From: Roseivirga sp. E12
GTDB taxonomy: Bacteria > Bacteroidota > Bacteroidia > Cytophagales > Cyclobacteriaceae
Direction: 5' to 3'
Assembly (NCBI RefSeq): GCF_017592825.1
Contig: NZ_JAGFMD010000002.1
Span: 248,001 to 312,000 of the forward strand
DNA: 64,000 bases
Positions 10,172 to 18,039 of the stretch are shown piece after piece. Each line of letters starts with the position of its first letter. Positions within the stretch are counted from its first letter, which is position 1. The position numbers were made by a program, and so were the translations under genes. The notes below the pieces were generated by a model that was not told the origin of the DNA, made no database searches, and saw only the letters and a program-made list of their open reading frames with translations.

Positions 10172-10964
10172 TATATACATATTCTCTTTTCTTCTCATTT
10201 ACTTTTGTAGCCCTGCTCAAGAATTAGTCAAGGTTGACTCATTCAATCTAGGTTACACGCCTACAGCGGCTTCAATAGATAGACGAGGCTATCTGTATTT
10301 TTCAAATAATCAGGGAGCAATTGACAAATTGGATCAAACAGGAAAGCAGGTGTATCACTTCTCTCCCCAAAAACAAGGGACTCCAACATTAATTGATGCA
10401 TGGCAAGGATTAAGGACCTTTGTGTACTACCAAAGCTTTCAAGAATACCTTCTGCTAGATAGATTTCTAAATACTTCTGAAAGGTATTCTATCAATAATA
10501 ATCAGATCAGCAATTTTTCAGGTTTGGCAACACTAGCAAGCGACAATAACCTCTGGATACTGAACAATCAGGAATTAAGCTTGATTAAAGTTGATATTAA
10601 TGACAGAGAAGTACTTGCCGAAAATAAGCTGAACCTAAGTCTAGATTTGGAGAATTGGGAAATGAAATTTATTAGGTCCTACCAAAACTATCTCTTTATT
10701 GCAATTGAAGAGGAAGGCATTCTAGCTTTTGACAACCTTGGTAACTACATCGAAAAAATCACAGGCCAGAGTACGAATAATTTCACATTCAATCAGGATG
10801 AGATCATCTTCATTAGTGATTCCAAGCTTTATATGGTTCACCTCTATAAAAAAACAAAAAGGGAAATCAGTTTACCTGACCTCCCTTATCAATTTGTACT
10901 TATGGAAAACAATCAAATTTTCTTAGTGCATAACCAAACTGTGGATGTATTCAAACTTAATTAG
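10161..10964 (+). CDS. Exported beta-propeller-like protein of unknown function
   Basis: This 267-aa protein begins with a TTG codon inside the end of lpxH; no closer ATG gives a signal peptide. The N-terminus is hydrophobic (IYIFSFLLIYFCSPAQE) and reads as a Sec signal with cleavage near the AQE. The rest carries short recurring segments of the NHL/beta-propeller kind (RRGYLYFSNNQGAIDKLDQTG; ASDNNLWILNNQELSLIKV; FDNLGNYIEKITG). I do not recognise a named family. Translation is probably coupled to lpxH by the 11-bp overlap, hinting at an envelope role. Its stop overlaps the convergent tolC-like gene by 8 bp. Confidence 0.75.
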   Translation: MRASIYIFSFLLIYFCSPAQELVKVDSFNLGYTPTAASIDRRGYLYFSNNQGAIDKLDQTGKQVYHFSPQKQGTPTLIDAWQGLRTFVYYQSFQEYLLLDRFLNTSERYSINNNQISNFSGLATLASDNNLWILNNQELSLIKVDINDREVLAENKLNLSLDLENWEMKFIRSYQNYLFIAIEEEGILAFDNLGNYIEKITGQSTNNFTFNQDEIIFISDSKLYMVHLYKKTKREISLPDLPYQFVLMENNQIFLVHNQTVDVFKLN

Positions 10965-12300
10965 AGTTTGCGGGATCCAATTCACCTGTGTAAATATCCA
11001 GAATAGCTTTTCTTAAAAGGATGCTATACTTAGCTCTAATAAGCTCCAACTCACCTCTATTCTTGCCATTCAAACTTTGTAAATAAGTAACAAAGTCAAT
11101 AGTTCCGCTTTCATATCTATTCTTTGCGAATTCATAGGCATTATCAAGGTTCAAAAGACTCGTTTTAGCCGCTGAATATGTGGATTGCGCGTTGACTAAA
11201 TCCAAATAAGCCTGCTGAACTTGGTTGGTTAGCGTGTTTTTTGCCTGCTCTAGATTCAATTCAGAGTTCAAGTATTGGATTTTAGACTGTTGCATCTGAG
11301 TCCTGTTTTGAAATCTAGTAAAGAGTGGAATTCCAAGGTTTAGGCTCGCGTTTTTCCTTCTATTTGTATCAAACTGATCTGACAGATCAACGACCGAGCC
11401 ATCTTGATTTCTTAAGTTGGAAGACCAGCTTGTACCAGTTGCAGCACTAGCACTTAATGATGGGAGCCAAGCGAACTGAGCAATCTTCAAGGTTTTCTTA
11501 GAAGCTTGCAGGTTTAGTTCAGCTGATTTTACTGCCGGAGAAAATTCCATTGACCTAGAAAACACAGTACCGTACTCTTCGATTTCTTGTTCTAGTGTTA
11601 CATCATCACCAGTTATTCCCTCGAATGTGTACTCCTCCGTTGGATCTAAGAACAATAATTGAAGTAGTGTAAGTCTGTTGCTCTGCAAAGAGTTCCTCAG
11701 GTTTACAATTGCTAGGTCCTGCGAAGCAATCTGTGAACGGAAATTGTAAACCTGCTCCATGTTGCCAACTCCAGCTCTCTCTCTAATTTCCTGTTGCTCC
11801 AATTGTTCTTGCAACAACTCCTTTGTTTGTTCTGCGATTTTCAGGTTCTCACCAGTGGTAATCACTTGTAGAAAAGAGAATACAATACTTGCTTCCGTAG
11901 CCTGAACATTTCCTTTGACATCTTGCTCTGCCGCTTGATACAGGAGATTACTACGCTGCATTCCCAATCTATTGGAGAACCCATTGAATATATTGAGGTT
12001 TGCACTGATTGAACCACCTCCACTTAATGTGGTTGTGTTCACAAGCCCTCCTGATGTCTGGTCAAATGACAGACCTTCTGCCCAGTTGTGGGAAGCACCC
12101 GCATTCAACGAAGGCAAGAAATTAAATTTGCTTTGAGTAAAAGTAGACTTGGCAATTAGAGCATTATTTCTTGCTCTCTTAATACTTATGTTATTATCAA
12201 GAGCAATATTAATACACTCTTCGAGCGTTAAGGTACGCTGTCCAAAGCTTACACTTGACAGCATGAGGAATGCCAAGCACGTGTAATATATTTTTTTCAT
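10957..12300 (-). CDS. TolC family outer-membrane efflux protein
   Basis: This 447-aa protein carries a signal peptide (MKKIYYTCLAFLMLSSVSFG) followed by RTLTLEECINIALDNNISIK, the usual TolC opening. Two OEP repeats alternate long coiled-coil helices (ENLKIAEQTKELLQEQLEQQ; KIQYLNSELNLEQAKNTLTN) with short amphipathic strands. It should form the trimeric outer-membrane channel of a tripartite pump. It is last in the operon adaptor-ATPase-TolC, 111 bp downstream of the ATPase, with a marked hairpin in between. The family is certain; the substrate is unknown. Confidence 0.92.
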   Translation of the reverse strand: MKKIYYTCLAFLMLSSVSFGQRTLTLEECINIALDNNISIKRARNNALIAKSTFTQSKFNFLPSLNAGASHNWAEGLSFDQTSGGLVNTTTLSGGGSISANLNIFNGFSNRLGMQRSNLLYQAAEQDVKGNVQATEASIVFSFLQVITTGENLKIAEQTKELLQEQLEQQEIRERAGVGNMEQVYNFRSQIASQDLAIVNLRNSLQSNRLTLLQLLFLDPTEEYTFEGITGDDVTLEQEIEEYGTVFSRSMEFSPAVKSAELNLQASKKTLKIAQFAWLPSLSASAATGTSWSSNLRNQDGSVVDLSDQFDTNRRKNASLNLGIPLFTRFQNRTQMQQSKIQYLNSELNLEQAKNTLTNQVQQAYLDLVNAQSTYSAAKTSLLNLDNAYEFAKNRYESGTIDFVTYLQSLNGKNRGELELIRAKYSILLRKAILDIYTGELDPANSN

Positions 12301-12361
12301 AATGGTGTTTTCTATCTTTTAGGCAATACAATACCAGGAAGCTATTTAAAAGCTTCTTTTA

Positions 12362-12391
12362 ACATCCACCTGCCATTAGGCAAGTGGATGT
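12362..12391. repeat. Long hairpin between ABC ATPase and TolC genes
   Basis: Arms ACATCCAC and GTGGATGT enclose a second stem TGCC/GGCA with an ATTA loop, separated by one mismatch. It is not followed by a T-run on the minus strand, so it is more likely an RNA-stability or processing hairpin that sets the ratio of ATPase to TolC than a terminator. A smaller hairpin (GAAGCT/AGCTTC) lies about 20 bp further on. Confidence 0.5.
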
Positions 12392-12411
12392 AAACCCATA
12401 AGGGAATATTA

Positions 12412-13125
12412 TTAAACTAGAGAGTTCTCTTTAGAATTGATGTTCTCAGATACTACCTGACCATCAAATAGGTTAATTACTCTGTGAGCGTATTCTGCAT
12501 CAGTTGCAGAGTGAGTAACCATTACTACGGTAGTTCCTTTGGCATTCAAATCGCTCAATAAAGTCATTACTTCTTGACCATTTGTTGAATCCAAGTTACC
12601 AGTAGGCTCATCCGCAAGAATAAGGTTTGGTTTAGCAACTACAGCTCTAGCTACCGCAACCCTTTGTTGCTGACCACCAGAAAGCTGCTGAGGGAAGTGA
12701 TCTTTTCTGTGCATGATCTGCATAGTCTCTAACACTTCTTCTACTCTCTTCTTTCTATCCGCAGCAGGGTACTTCAAGTAAATTAAAGGAAGCTCAACGT
12801 TTTCGTAAACTGTAAGCTCGTCAATCAAGTTAAAGCTCTGGAATACGAAACCAATGTTCTTCTTCCTTAGCTCAGCTCTTTGTCTTTCAGAATATTTTGA
12901 AACCTCTTCATCATAAAAGAAGAACTCACCTTCAGAAGGGTTGTCCAGTAGACCAATGATGTTTAGTAAAGTAGATTTTCCGCAACCAGAAGGACCCATG
13001 ATTGCCACGAATTCTCCTTCGCCAATCGCCAGATTAACGTTGTTTAGTGCAGTAGTTTCGATCTCGTCAGTGTAATAGAACTTCTTCAGACCTTTTGTTG
13101 TAATAATGTTTTTACCATTTTCCAT
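12412..13125 (-). CDS. MacB/LolD-type ABC transporter ATP-binding protein
   Basis: This 237-aa stand-alone ATPase has Walker A GPSGCGKST (about residues 44-52), Q-loop FVFQSFNLIDELTVYENV, signature LSGGQQQRVAVARA, Walker B NLILADEPTGNLDS and the H-loop VMVTHS. The sequence around NLDSTNGQEVM places it with the MacB/LolD/FtsE group that energises FtsX-type permeases. It lies between a MacA-like adaptor (32 bp upstream) and TolC. No permease is encoded in this operon; candidate permeases at 28752 and 51833 are far away. It probably drives export of a drug, lipid or peptide. Confidence 0.95.
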   Translation of the reverse strand: MENGKNIITTKGLKKFYYTDEIETTALNNVNLAIGEGEFVAIMGPSGCGKSTLLNIIGLLDNPSEGEFFFYDEEVSKYSERQRAELRKKNIGFVFQSFNLIDELTVYENVELPLIYLKYPAADRKKRVEEVLETMQIMHRKDHFPQQLSGGQQQRVAVARAVVAKPNLILADEPTGNLDSTNGQEVMTLLSDLNAKGTTVVMVTHSATDAEYAHRVINLFDGQVVSENINSKENSLV

Positions 13126-13157
13126 AATGTAAAAAGTTATCGGTTGTTTGAATTAAT

Positions 13158-14405
13158 TTATTGTTTGATTATTAGTTTGTCTTTATCGTCATACCCTTCG
13201 TAGGATGAAAATATGACTTTTTCTCCAGGTTGTAAACCTTCAAGCACTTCATAGTGACGTGGCGTCTGGTTTCCAATTCTGATTTGTCTTCTTGTTGCAA
13301 CGGTTCCTGACTCGTCTACAACGAAAATCCAGTTCCCCCCTGTAGTTTGGAAAAAGCTTCCTCTAGGGATTTGAATAGCATTCTTTTCTTCGCTCAATTG
13401 AAGTCTGATAGAGATGGTCTGCCCTCTACGAACACCTTGAGGCACTTGGCCTACCATTTCTACTACGAAAGTACCGTTATTAATCTCTGGGAATTTTTTT
13501 CTGATCTCTAAAGAGTAAGTAGAGCCCGCAAAGTCATAAGTACCTACTAGGCCTTCATAAACTCTTGGTAAATAGTGTTGATCAACATTTGCTTGAATTT
13601 TAAAGCCCTCTAAGTCATCAATTTGAGCGATCGTAGTTCCTTGACCAATACTCTGACCAATTTCAGCATTTACAGTGGACAATAGTCCATTAACAGGTGC
13701 AGTAACCCACAAATCGTCTAACTGGCCTTCAACAATTCTCAAACTCTCTTGAGATGTGATGAGCCTTTGGGTGTTTTGACTAACCTGATTCACAGAATTA
13801 AGAGAATCAAATTCTTTCGTTTTTATAGTGTTAACACGTGTTGCTATTAAGCGATCATAAGTACGCTTTGAATTAAGATATTCTTGTTCAGAGATTACTT
13901 TATCCTTCCAAAGCTGTTGATTTCTTGTATAAACGTCTTTCGCAGCATCAATATCAAAATCAATCCTGATTACTTCGGCATTCGACCTAAAGAGAGACTG
14001 TTTCAAACCATTGTTGGTATTTTCTATCTCATTCCTAAGACGGTTGGTTTGAGTTTGTTGACTTATATAGTTCATTTCGAGAGAACTATTCTCAAGTTTA
14101 AGAATTGTATCTCCTTTTTGAACTTCTACACCGCCTTCCAAGAATTTTTCTTGAACGTTACCACCTACTTTCGCGTCAAGCCTGAATGTCGCTTTGGGTT
14201 GAACTGTTCCTTCTATAGGTATGTATTCTTGAAATGGTCCTTCAACCACTTCGGCCATACTGATTTTCTCTGAATCTACATTGAGTTTTGAAGCCTTATC
14301 GGCAAAAACAAAAACATATAGTATAAGGAATACTAATCCTGCGCTACCAAGTACTGTTACGACCCGCTTGGTAGTGAATGTTTTCTTTTTGATTTTTTTA
14401 TCCAT
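13158..14405 (-). CDS. Periplasmic adaptor subunit (MacA/HlyD family)
   Basis: This 415-aa membrane-fusion protein starts with a basic tail and one membrane anchor (VVTVLGSAGLVFLILYVFVF). The lipoyl half-motif EGTVQPKATFRLDAKVGG and VQKGDTILKLENSSLEM come next, then a coiled-coil hairpin (about 100-220) and the second lipoyl half LWVTAPVNGLLSTVNAEIGQ. The C-terminal beta-barrel and membrane-proximal domain contain IPRGSFFQTTGGNWIFVVDE. It links the inner-membrane transporter to TolC. First gene of the operon, with a candidate sigma-54 promoter about 40 bp upstream, facing away from the response regulator. Confidence 0.93.
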   Translation of the reverse strand: MDKKIKKKTFTTKRVVTVLGSAGLVFLILYVFVFADKASKLNVDSEKISMAEVVEGPFQEYIPIEGTVQPKATFRLDAKVGGNVQEKFLEGGVEVQKGDTILKLENSSLEMNYISQQTQTNRLRNEIENTNNGLKQSLFRSNAEVIRIDFDIDAAKDVYTRNQQLWKDKVISEQEYLNSKRTYDRLIATRVNTIKTKEFDSLNSVNQVSQNTQRLITSQESLRIVEGQLDDLWVTAPVNGLLSTVNAEIGQSIGQGTTIAQIDDLEGFKIQANVDQHYLPRVYEGLVGTYDFAGSTYSLEIRKKFPEINNGTFVVEMVGQVPQGVRRGQTISIRLQLSEEKNAIQIPRGSFFQTTGGNWIFVVDESGTVATRRQIRIGNQTPRHYEVLEGLQPGEKVIFSSYEGYDDKDKLIIKQ

Positions 14406-14443
14406 TGCTGTTGTTATAGTGTTTTCTAATCCGGCCAGCTATA

Positions 14444-14459
14444 GACAACAAGAGTGCCA
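14444..14459 (-). promoter_or_regulatory. Candidate sigma-54 promoter of the efflux operon
   Basis: On the minus strand TGGCACT (14459-14453) is followed after 4 bp by TTGTC. The -24 element is a perfect match to TGGCAC; at -12 the usual GC is GT. Spacing between GG and the -12 dinucleotide is the required 12 bp, and the adaptor gene starts about 40 bp downstream. The adjacent NtrC-type regulator makes this plausible. Confidence 0.5.
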
Positions 14460-14593
14460 CTTTTTCAAAAAACTGATTTACAGCTTGTTACGACAATATT
14501 ATAGATTTCAGTCTGGCTCAAAGTGTACAATTATAACACACGGATTGATCGTATTCGAACACTTTATGGTTAAGACTATTGACAGGAGGGAAT

Positions 14594-14625
14594 AAAAAAA
14601 GGCTCAGTATGGTCAGTACCGAGCC
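14594..14625 (-). terminator. Rho-independent-type terminator with no gene before it (minus strand)
   Basis: GGCTC and GAGCC arms, extended by GTA/TAC after one mismatch, enclose a 7-nt loop; on the minus strand the hairpin is followed by seven T. No minus-strand gene lies between it and the response regulator, so it may end an unannotated small RNA, or insulate the efflux operon from antisense transcription. Confidence 0.5.
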
Positions 14626-14650
14626 CAAAGGTCAAAAACTCAAAATATCT

Positions 14651-14672
14651 GAATTAATATTTAAATTAATTC
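14651..14672. promoter_or_regulatory. AT-rich palindrome between divergent operons
   Basis: Eight-bp arms GAATTAAT/ATTAATTC flank a 6-bp centre. It lies about 190 bp from the efflux -24 element and about 280 bp from the regulator -24 element, a position where NtrC-type activators often bind. AT-rich palindromes also arise by chance, so this is tentative. Confidence 0.25.
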
Positions 14673-14948
14673 AAAACAACGTGTGCAATATATGTACTTT
14701 AATCACTTCTGCAAAATCTTCGTTCCTTAAATATTGTGTTTTTTTATACCATCGGTTTCAGTTACATGTACATACCCTTTATATAAAATTCATCCTTCAA
14801 TAATTACAATTACAATTGAACATGGAAATTAGACACAATCATTATCCTCCAATGAAAGCTCAAAAACATGTCCATATTCGATCAATTTTTGTTACGGATT
14901 CGGACACATAAGTATCTAAAACCTATATATTAGATGCATTAAGGCTAT

Positions 14949-14965
14949 TGGCACTATTTAGGCTT
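14949..14965 (+). promoter_or_regulatory. Candidate sigma-54 promoter of the response regulator gene
   Basis: TGGCAC at 14949-14954 is followed by GGCTT with the conserved GC at 14962-14963, exactly 12 bp from the GG of the -24 box. The predicted start site falls near 14975, about 23 nt before the GTG start codon at 14998. This would make the NtrC-type regulator autoregulated. Confidence 0.55.
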
Positions 14966-14997
14966 AAGAAACGCCATTCGAATAAACTAACGACACT

Positions 14998-16374
14998 GTG
15001 GATAAAGAATTAGGTAAGATTTTAATAATCGATGATGATGAGGATGTTTTGATTGCAGCTAAGCTGCTCTTGAAAAAACATGCCAAAGAAGTAATCATAG
15101 AGAAAAACCCTAAGAAGATTCCGTTCTTAATGAACAATGGTACTTATGACGTCATTCTGCTGGACATGAATTTCAGCAAAGACATTACAAGTGGCAAAGA
15201 AGGTTTCTATTGGTTAGAGCAGATTCTTGATGCAGACCCACAAGCTGTCGTCATCCTAATAACCGCGTTTGGTGATGTTGAAATGGCTGTCAAGGCACTA
15301 AAAGAAGGTGCTACAGATTTTGTTTTGAAGCCATGGCAAAATGAAAAACTCATCGGTACATTATCTGCAGCTATCAAACTAAAAGAATCTTATAAAGAAG
15401 TCGATAAGCTTAAAAGTGCTAAGAAACAGTTAGAGGACGATATCAATAAGCCTTTCAAGGATATAATTGGTGACAGTCCGGCAATGAAAAACGTCTTTAG
15501 TATCATTGACAAAGTTGCTGGCACTGACGCCAACGTTTTGATACTTGGCGAAAATGGTACCGGTAAAGAATTAGTCGCTAGAGCGATCCATCAAAGATCA
15601 TTACGAAAGGACAATGTATTTGTAGGTGTCGATATGGGAGCCATTACTGAGACTTTGTTCGAGAGTGAGCTCTTTGGGCACAAGAAAGGAGCCTTCACGG
15701 ATGCTAAAGAAGACAGAGCAGGTCGCTTTGAAATCGCTACTGGCGGTTCTCTCTTCTTAGACGAAATTGGCAATCTCAGTATGCCATTGCAATCTAAATT
15801 ATTATCGGTTTTACAAGGGCGACAAGTGACCCGCATTGGGTCTAACAAAGCTGTTGATATTGACATTAGGCTCGTCTGTGCAACAAATATGCCTGTCTAT
15901 GACATGGTGGCTGAAAATACTTTCAGGCAAGATTTGCTATACAGAATTAACACGGTAGAACTTCACTTACCTCCTCTTAGAGAGAGACAAGATGATGTAA
16001 ATCTCCTTGCAGAACACTTTGTTAAGGTTTACTGTGATAAATATCGCAAGCCTCACAAGAAAGTAGCTTCCTCAACAATGAAGAAGCTTAGCAAATACCC
16101 TTGGCCAGGGAACATCCGTGAACTACAGCATGCTATTGAGCGAGCAATAATTATGAGTGAGGGCAATATTCTTATGCCTGACGATTTCTTCTTCCTTGTT
16201 CAGAAAACAGATAGTCAAACCGAAGCTGTAGACAACCTTAATCTTGATGATGTCGAAAAGAACATTATCCTAAAAGCTGTCAACAAACATTCGGGCAACA
16301 TATCGAAGGCTGCCAAAGAACTTGGACTCACAAGAGCATCATTATATAGACGTTTAGAGAAGCATGGGCTTTAA
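14998..16374 (+). CDS. NtrC-family sigma-54-dependent response regulator
   Basis: This 458-aa protein has three domains. The receiver holds DDDEDV near the N-terminus and the phosphoacceptor Asp56 in ILLDMNF, with LITAFGDVEMAV and the conserved Lys in FVLKPW. The AAA+ domain has Walker A GENGTGKE (184-191) and ESELFGHKKGAFTDA; the sigma-54 contact loop is GAFTDA (231-236) instead of the classic GAFTGA. The C-terminal Fis-type helix-turn-helix is SKAAKELGLTRASLYRRLEK. It starts with GTG at 14998. It overlaps the kinase gene by 11 bp, so they are one operon, and it is divergent from an efflux operon with a similar promoter, which it probably activates. Confidence 0.95.
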   Translation: MDKELGKILIIDDDEDVLIAAKLLLKKHAKEVIIEKNPKKIPFLMNNGTYDVILLDMNFSKDITSGKEGFYWLEQILDADPQAVVILITAFGDVEMAVKALKEGATDFVLKPWQNEKLIGTLSAAIKLKESYKEVDKLKSAKKQLEDDINKPFKDIIGDSPAMKNVFSIIDKVAGTDANVLILGENGTGKELVARAIHQRSLRKDNVFVGVDMGAITETLFESELFGHKKGAFTDAKEDRAGRFEIATGGSLFLDEIGNLSMPLQSKLLSVLQGRQVTRIGSNKAVDIDIRLVCATNMPVYDMVAENTFRQDLLYRINTVELHLPPLRERQDDVNLLAEHFVKVYCDKYRKPHKKVASSTMKKLSKYPWPGNIRELQHAIERAIIMSEGNILMPDDFFFLVQKTDSQTEAVDNLNLDDVEKNIILKAVNKHSGNISKAAKELGLTRASLYRRLEKHGL

Positions 16375-17713
16375 AAATATTCGGCTACTTCTCGTACTCC
16401 GAATAGTTTTACTGATCGGTTCAATTATGCTTTTGGCATATGTGGTATTTCAGGTACCTAATAGTGTCAATACCACCTTTTTGACAATGATCATTGCCAT
16501 TCAGATCTATTTCTTGGTTAGGTCTATTGACAAGACTAATCGAGAAATATCTGGCTTTCTGAGTTCAATCAAATACGATGACTTCACTACCACCTACCCC
16601 ACTCATGGTCGTGGACAGTCAATGAATGAACTTTATAACGAGTTCAACAATGTAATCAAGAAGTTTAGAGAAATACGCGCTGACAAAGAAGCCAATTATC
16701 ATTACTTCCGAACAATTGTTCAGCACGTTGGCATTGGACTTATCACTTTCAACAAATTAGGTGATATTCAGATTATCAACAGCTCTGCCAAAAAACTAAT
16801 TGGTATAGAATCTATTACTAACATCTTCGAGCTGAGTAAGGTCAGTGCAAAACTGGTGGAATCATTAGTGAAGCTCAAGACTGGTGGAAGCGCTCTTATT
16901 GAGCTTACGAATGAAGGTAATCGTACTCAACTTTCGGTTTACGTGATTGAGTTGGTTTTAAGAGGCGAAGAATTCAAACTAGTCTCTATACAGAACATCC
17001 AAAGTGAACTGGAAGAAAAAGAAATGGAGGCATGGCAAAACCTGATCAGGGTTTTGACACATGAAATCATGAATTCTGTGACTCCTTTATCTTCCTTAGC
17101 TGCGACTGTAGAGGAAAACCTTGTAGACAATATTGAAGATGATGTTCCAATAGAAAAGGAAGAGCTAGAAGACATTTACCTCGCAGTCCAAACGATCAAG
17201 CGAAGAAGTGAAGGACTAATTCGTTTTGTATCTGACTTTAGAAACTTAACGAGAATTCCAGAGCCAAAACTTCAAGAGATAGAAGTTCAAAAAGTGCTAG
17301 ATCATATCAGTCTTCTTTTGAAACATGAAATAGCTGCTAAGGGTATCGACTTCAGACTAAAAATTGAGCCGAAAGGCTTGATGTTTAACATAGACAAGGA
17401 GTTAATCGATCAGGTACTGATTAATCTATTGCAAAATGCAATTCATGCCCTAGACGAGAATGATGGAGACAAAATGATTATCCTAAATGCCTTCATTAAC
17501 GAATACGGAAGGCCTACGCTTACCATCAGAGATAATGGTGTAGGAATTGATGAAGAGGCACTCGGTAAAATTTTCATTCCATTTTTCACTACCAAAAAAC
17601 AAGGTTCAGGTATTGGGCTAAGTTTGTCTAAACAAATAATGAGAAAACATGGTGGTGCTATTACCGTTAAGTCTGTGATGAACGAGGGCACAGAATTTAC
17701 ACTGAGGTTTTAA
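16364..17713 (+). CDS. Membrane sensor histidine kinase (NtrY/NtrB-like)
   Basis: This 449-aa kinase has two close N-terminal membrane helices (about 6-26 and 32-50) with hardly any periplasmic loop, so it probably senses a signal within the membrane or through its partner. A PAS-like segment (YFRTIVQHVGIGLITFNKLG) follows. The phosphoacceptor is His233 in LTHEIMNSVTPLSSL. The ATPase domain shows the N-box LINLLQNAIHAL, G1 DNGVGI, F-box FIPFFTTKKQGSGIGLSLS and G2. It overlaps the response regulator by 11 bp and is its obvious partner. The signal is unknown; envelope stress is an inference from the linked efflux pump. Confidence 0.95.
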   Translation: MGFKNIRLLLVLRIVLLIGSIMLLAYVVFQVPNSVNTTFLTMIIAIQIYFLVRSIDKTNREISGFLSSIKYDDFTTTYPTHGRGQSMNELYNEFNNVIKKFREIRADKEANYHYFRTIVQHVGIGLITFNKLGDIQIINSSAKKLIGIESITNIFELSKVSAKLVESLVKLKTGGSALIELTNEGNRTQLSVYVIELVLRGEEFKLVSIQNIQSELEEKEMEAWQNLIRVLTHEIMNSVTPLSSLAATVEENLVDNIEDDVPIEKEELEDIYLAVQTIKRRSEGLIRFVSDFRNLTRIPEPKLQEIEVQKVLDHISLLLKHEIAAKGIDFRLKIEPKGLMFNIDKELIDQVLINLLQNAIHALDENDGDKMIILNAFINEYGRPTLTIRDNGVGIDEEALGKIFIPFFTTKKQGSGIGLSLSKQIMRKHGGAITVKSVMNEGTEFTLRF

Positions 17714-17766
17714 ATATTTTAAAGGAATCGGTTATCTTCCGAAATCATTTCATTCAAGAGTCCCCA

Positions 17767-18006
17767 ATGAGCAATACGCTAGAAAAAGTAATTCAAATAC
17801 TTGTTGAAAAAATAGGTATCGCACCGACCGAAGCCACGACTGACGCAAATTTTATAAAAGACCTAGGTATCGACTCCTTGGACTATGCCGAAATAGTAAT
17901 GGAATTCGAACAAACCTTTAATATCAGAATTCCTGATAGTGATGCAGAAAGACTTCAAACCGTGGGGCAGGCGGTAGAATATATAGAGGAAAAAATATCA
18001 GCTTAG
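17767..18006 (+). CDS. Acyl carrier protein-like protein
   Basis: This 79-aa acidic helical protein has the phosphopantetheine attachment motif LGIDSLDYAEIVMEFEQTF with Ser37. It looks like a standard acyl carrier protein, carrying acyl chains as thioesters. No fatty-acid gene lies beside it; a FabF is 38 kb away at 56185. The genome probably also has the main acpP next to fabF elsewhere, so this may be a second, specialised carrier. It lies 53 bp after the histidine kinase and could be co-transcribed with it. Confidence 0.9.
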   Translation: MSNTLEKVIQILVEKIGIAPTEATTDANFIKDLGIDSLDYAEIVMEFEQTFNIRIPDSDAERLQTVGQAVEYIEEKISA

Positions 18007-18039
18007 AACAGGGTTAGTGTCGTCTTAGAGGGTTGACCC

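Larger units (their letters stand above)
14406..14997. other. 592-bp divergent intergenic region
   Basis: This stretch separates the efflux operon from its putative two-component regulators. It holds candidate sigma-54 promoters near each end, a minus-strand terminator hairpin (14594-14625) and an AT palindrome (14651-14672). Between 14700 and 14940 I see no convincing ORF; short ATG frames on either strand stop within a few codons. A weak TGTCC...GGACA dyad lies near 14870-14910. Confidence 0.7.

Noticed and set aside
14281-14803. Plus-strand frames upstream of the response regulator
   Set aside because: One is antisense to the adaptor gene and the others are low-complexity with no start signals; none shows a family motif.
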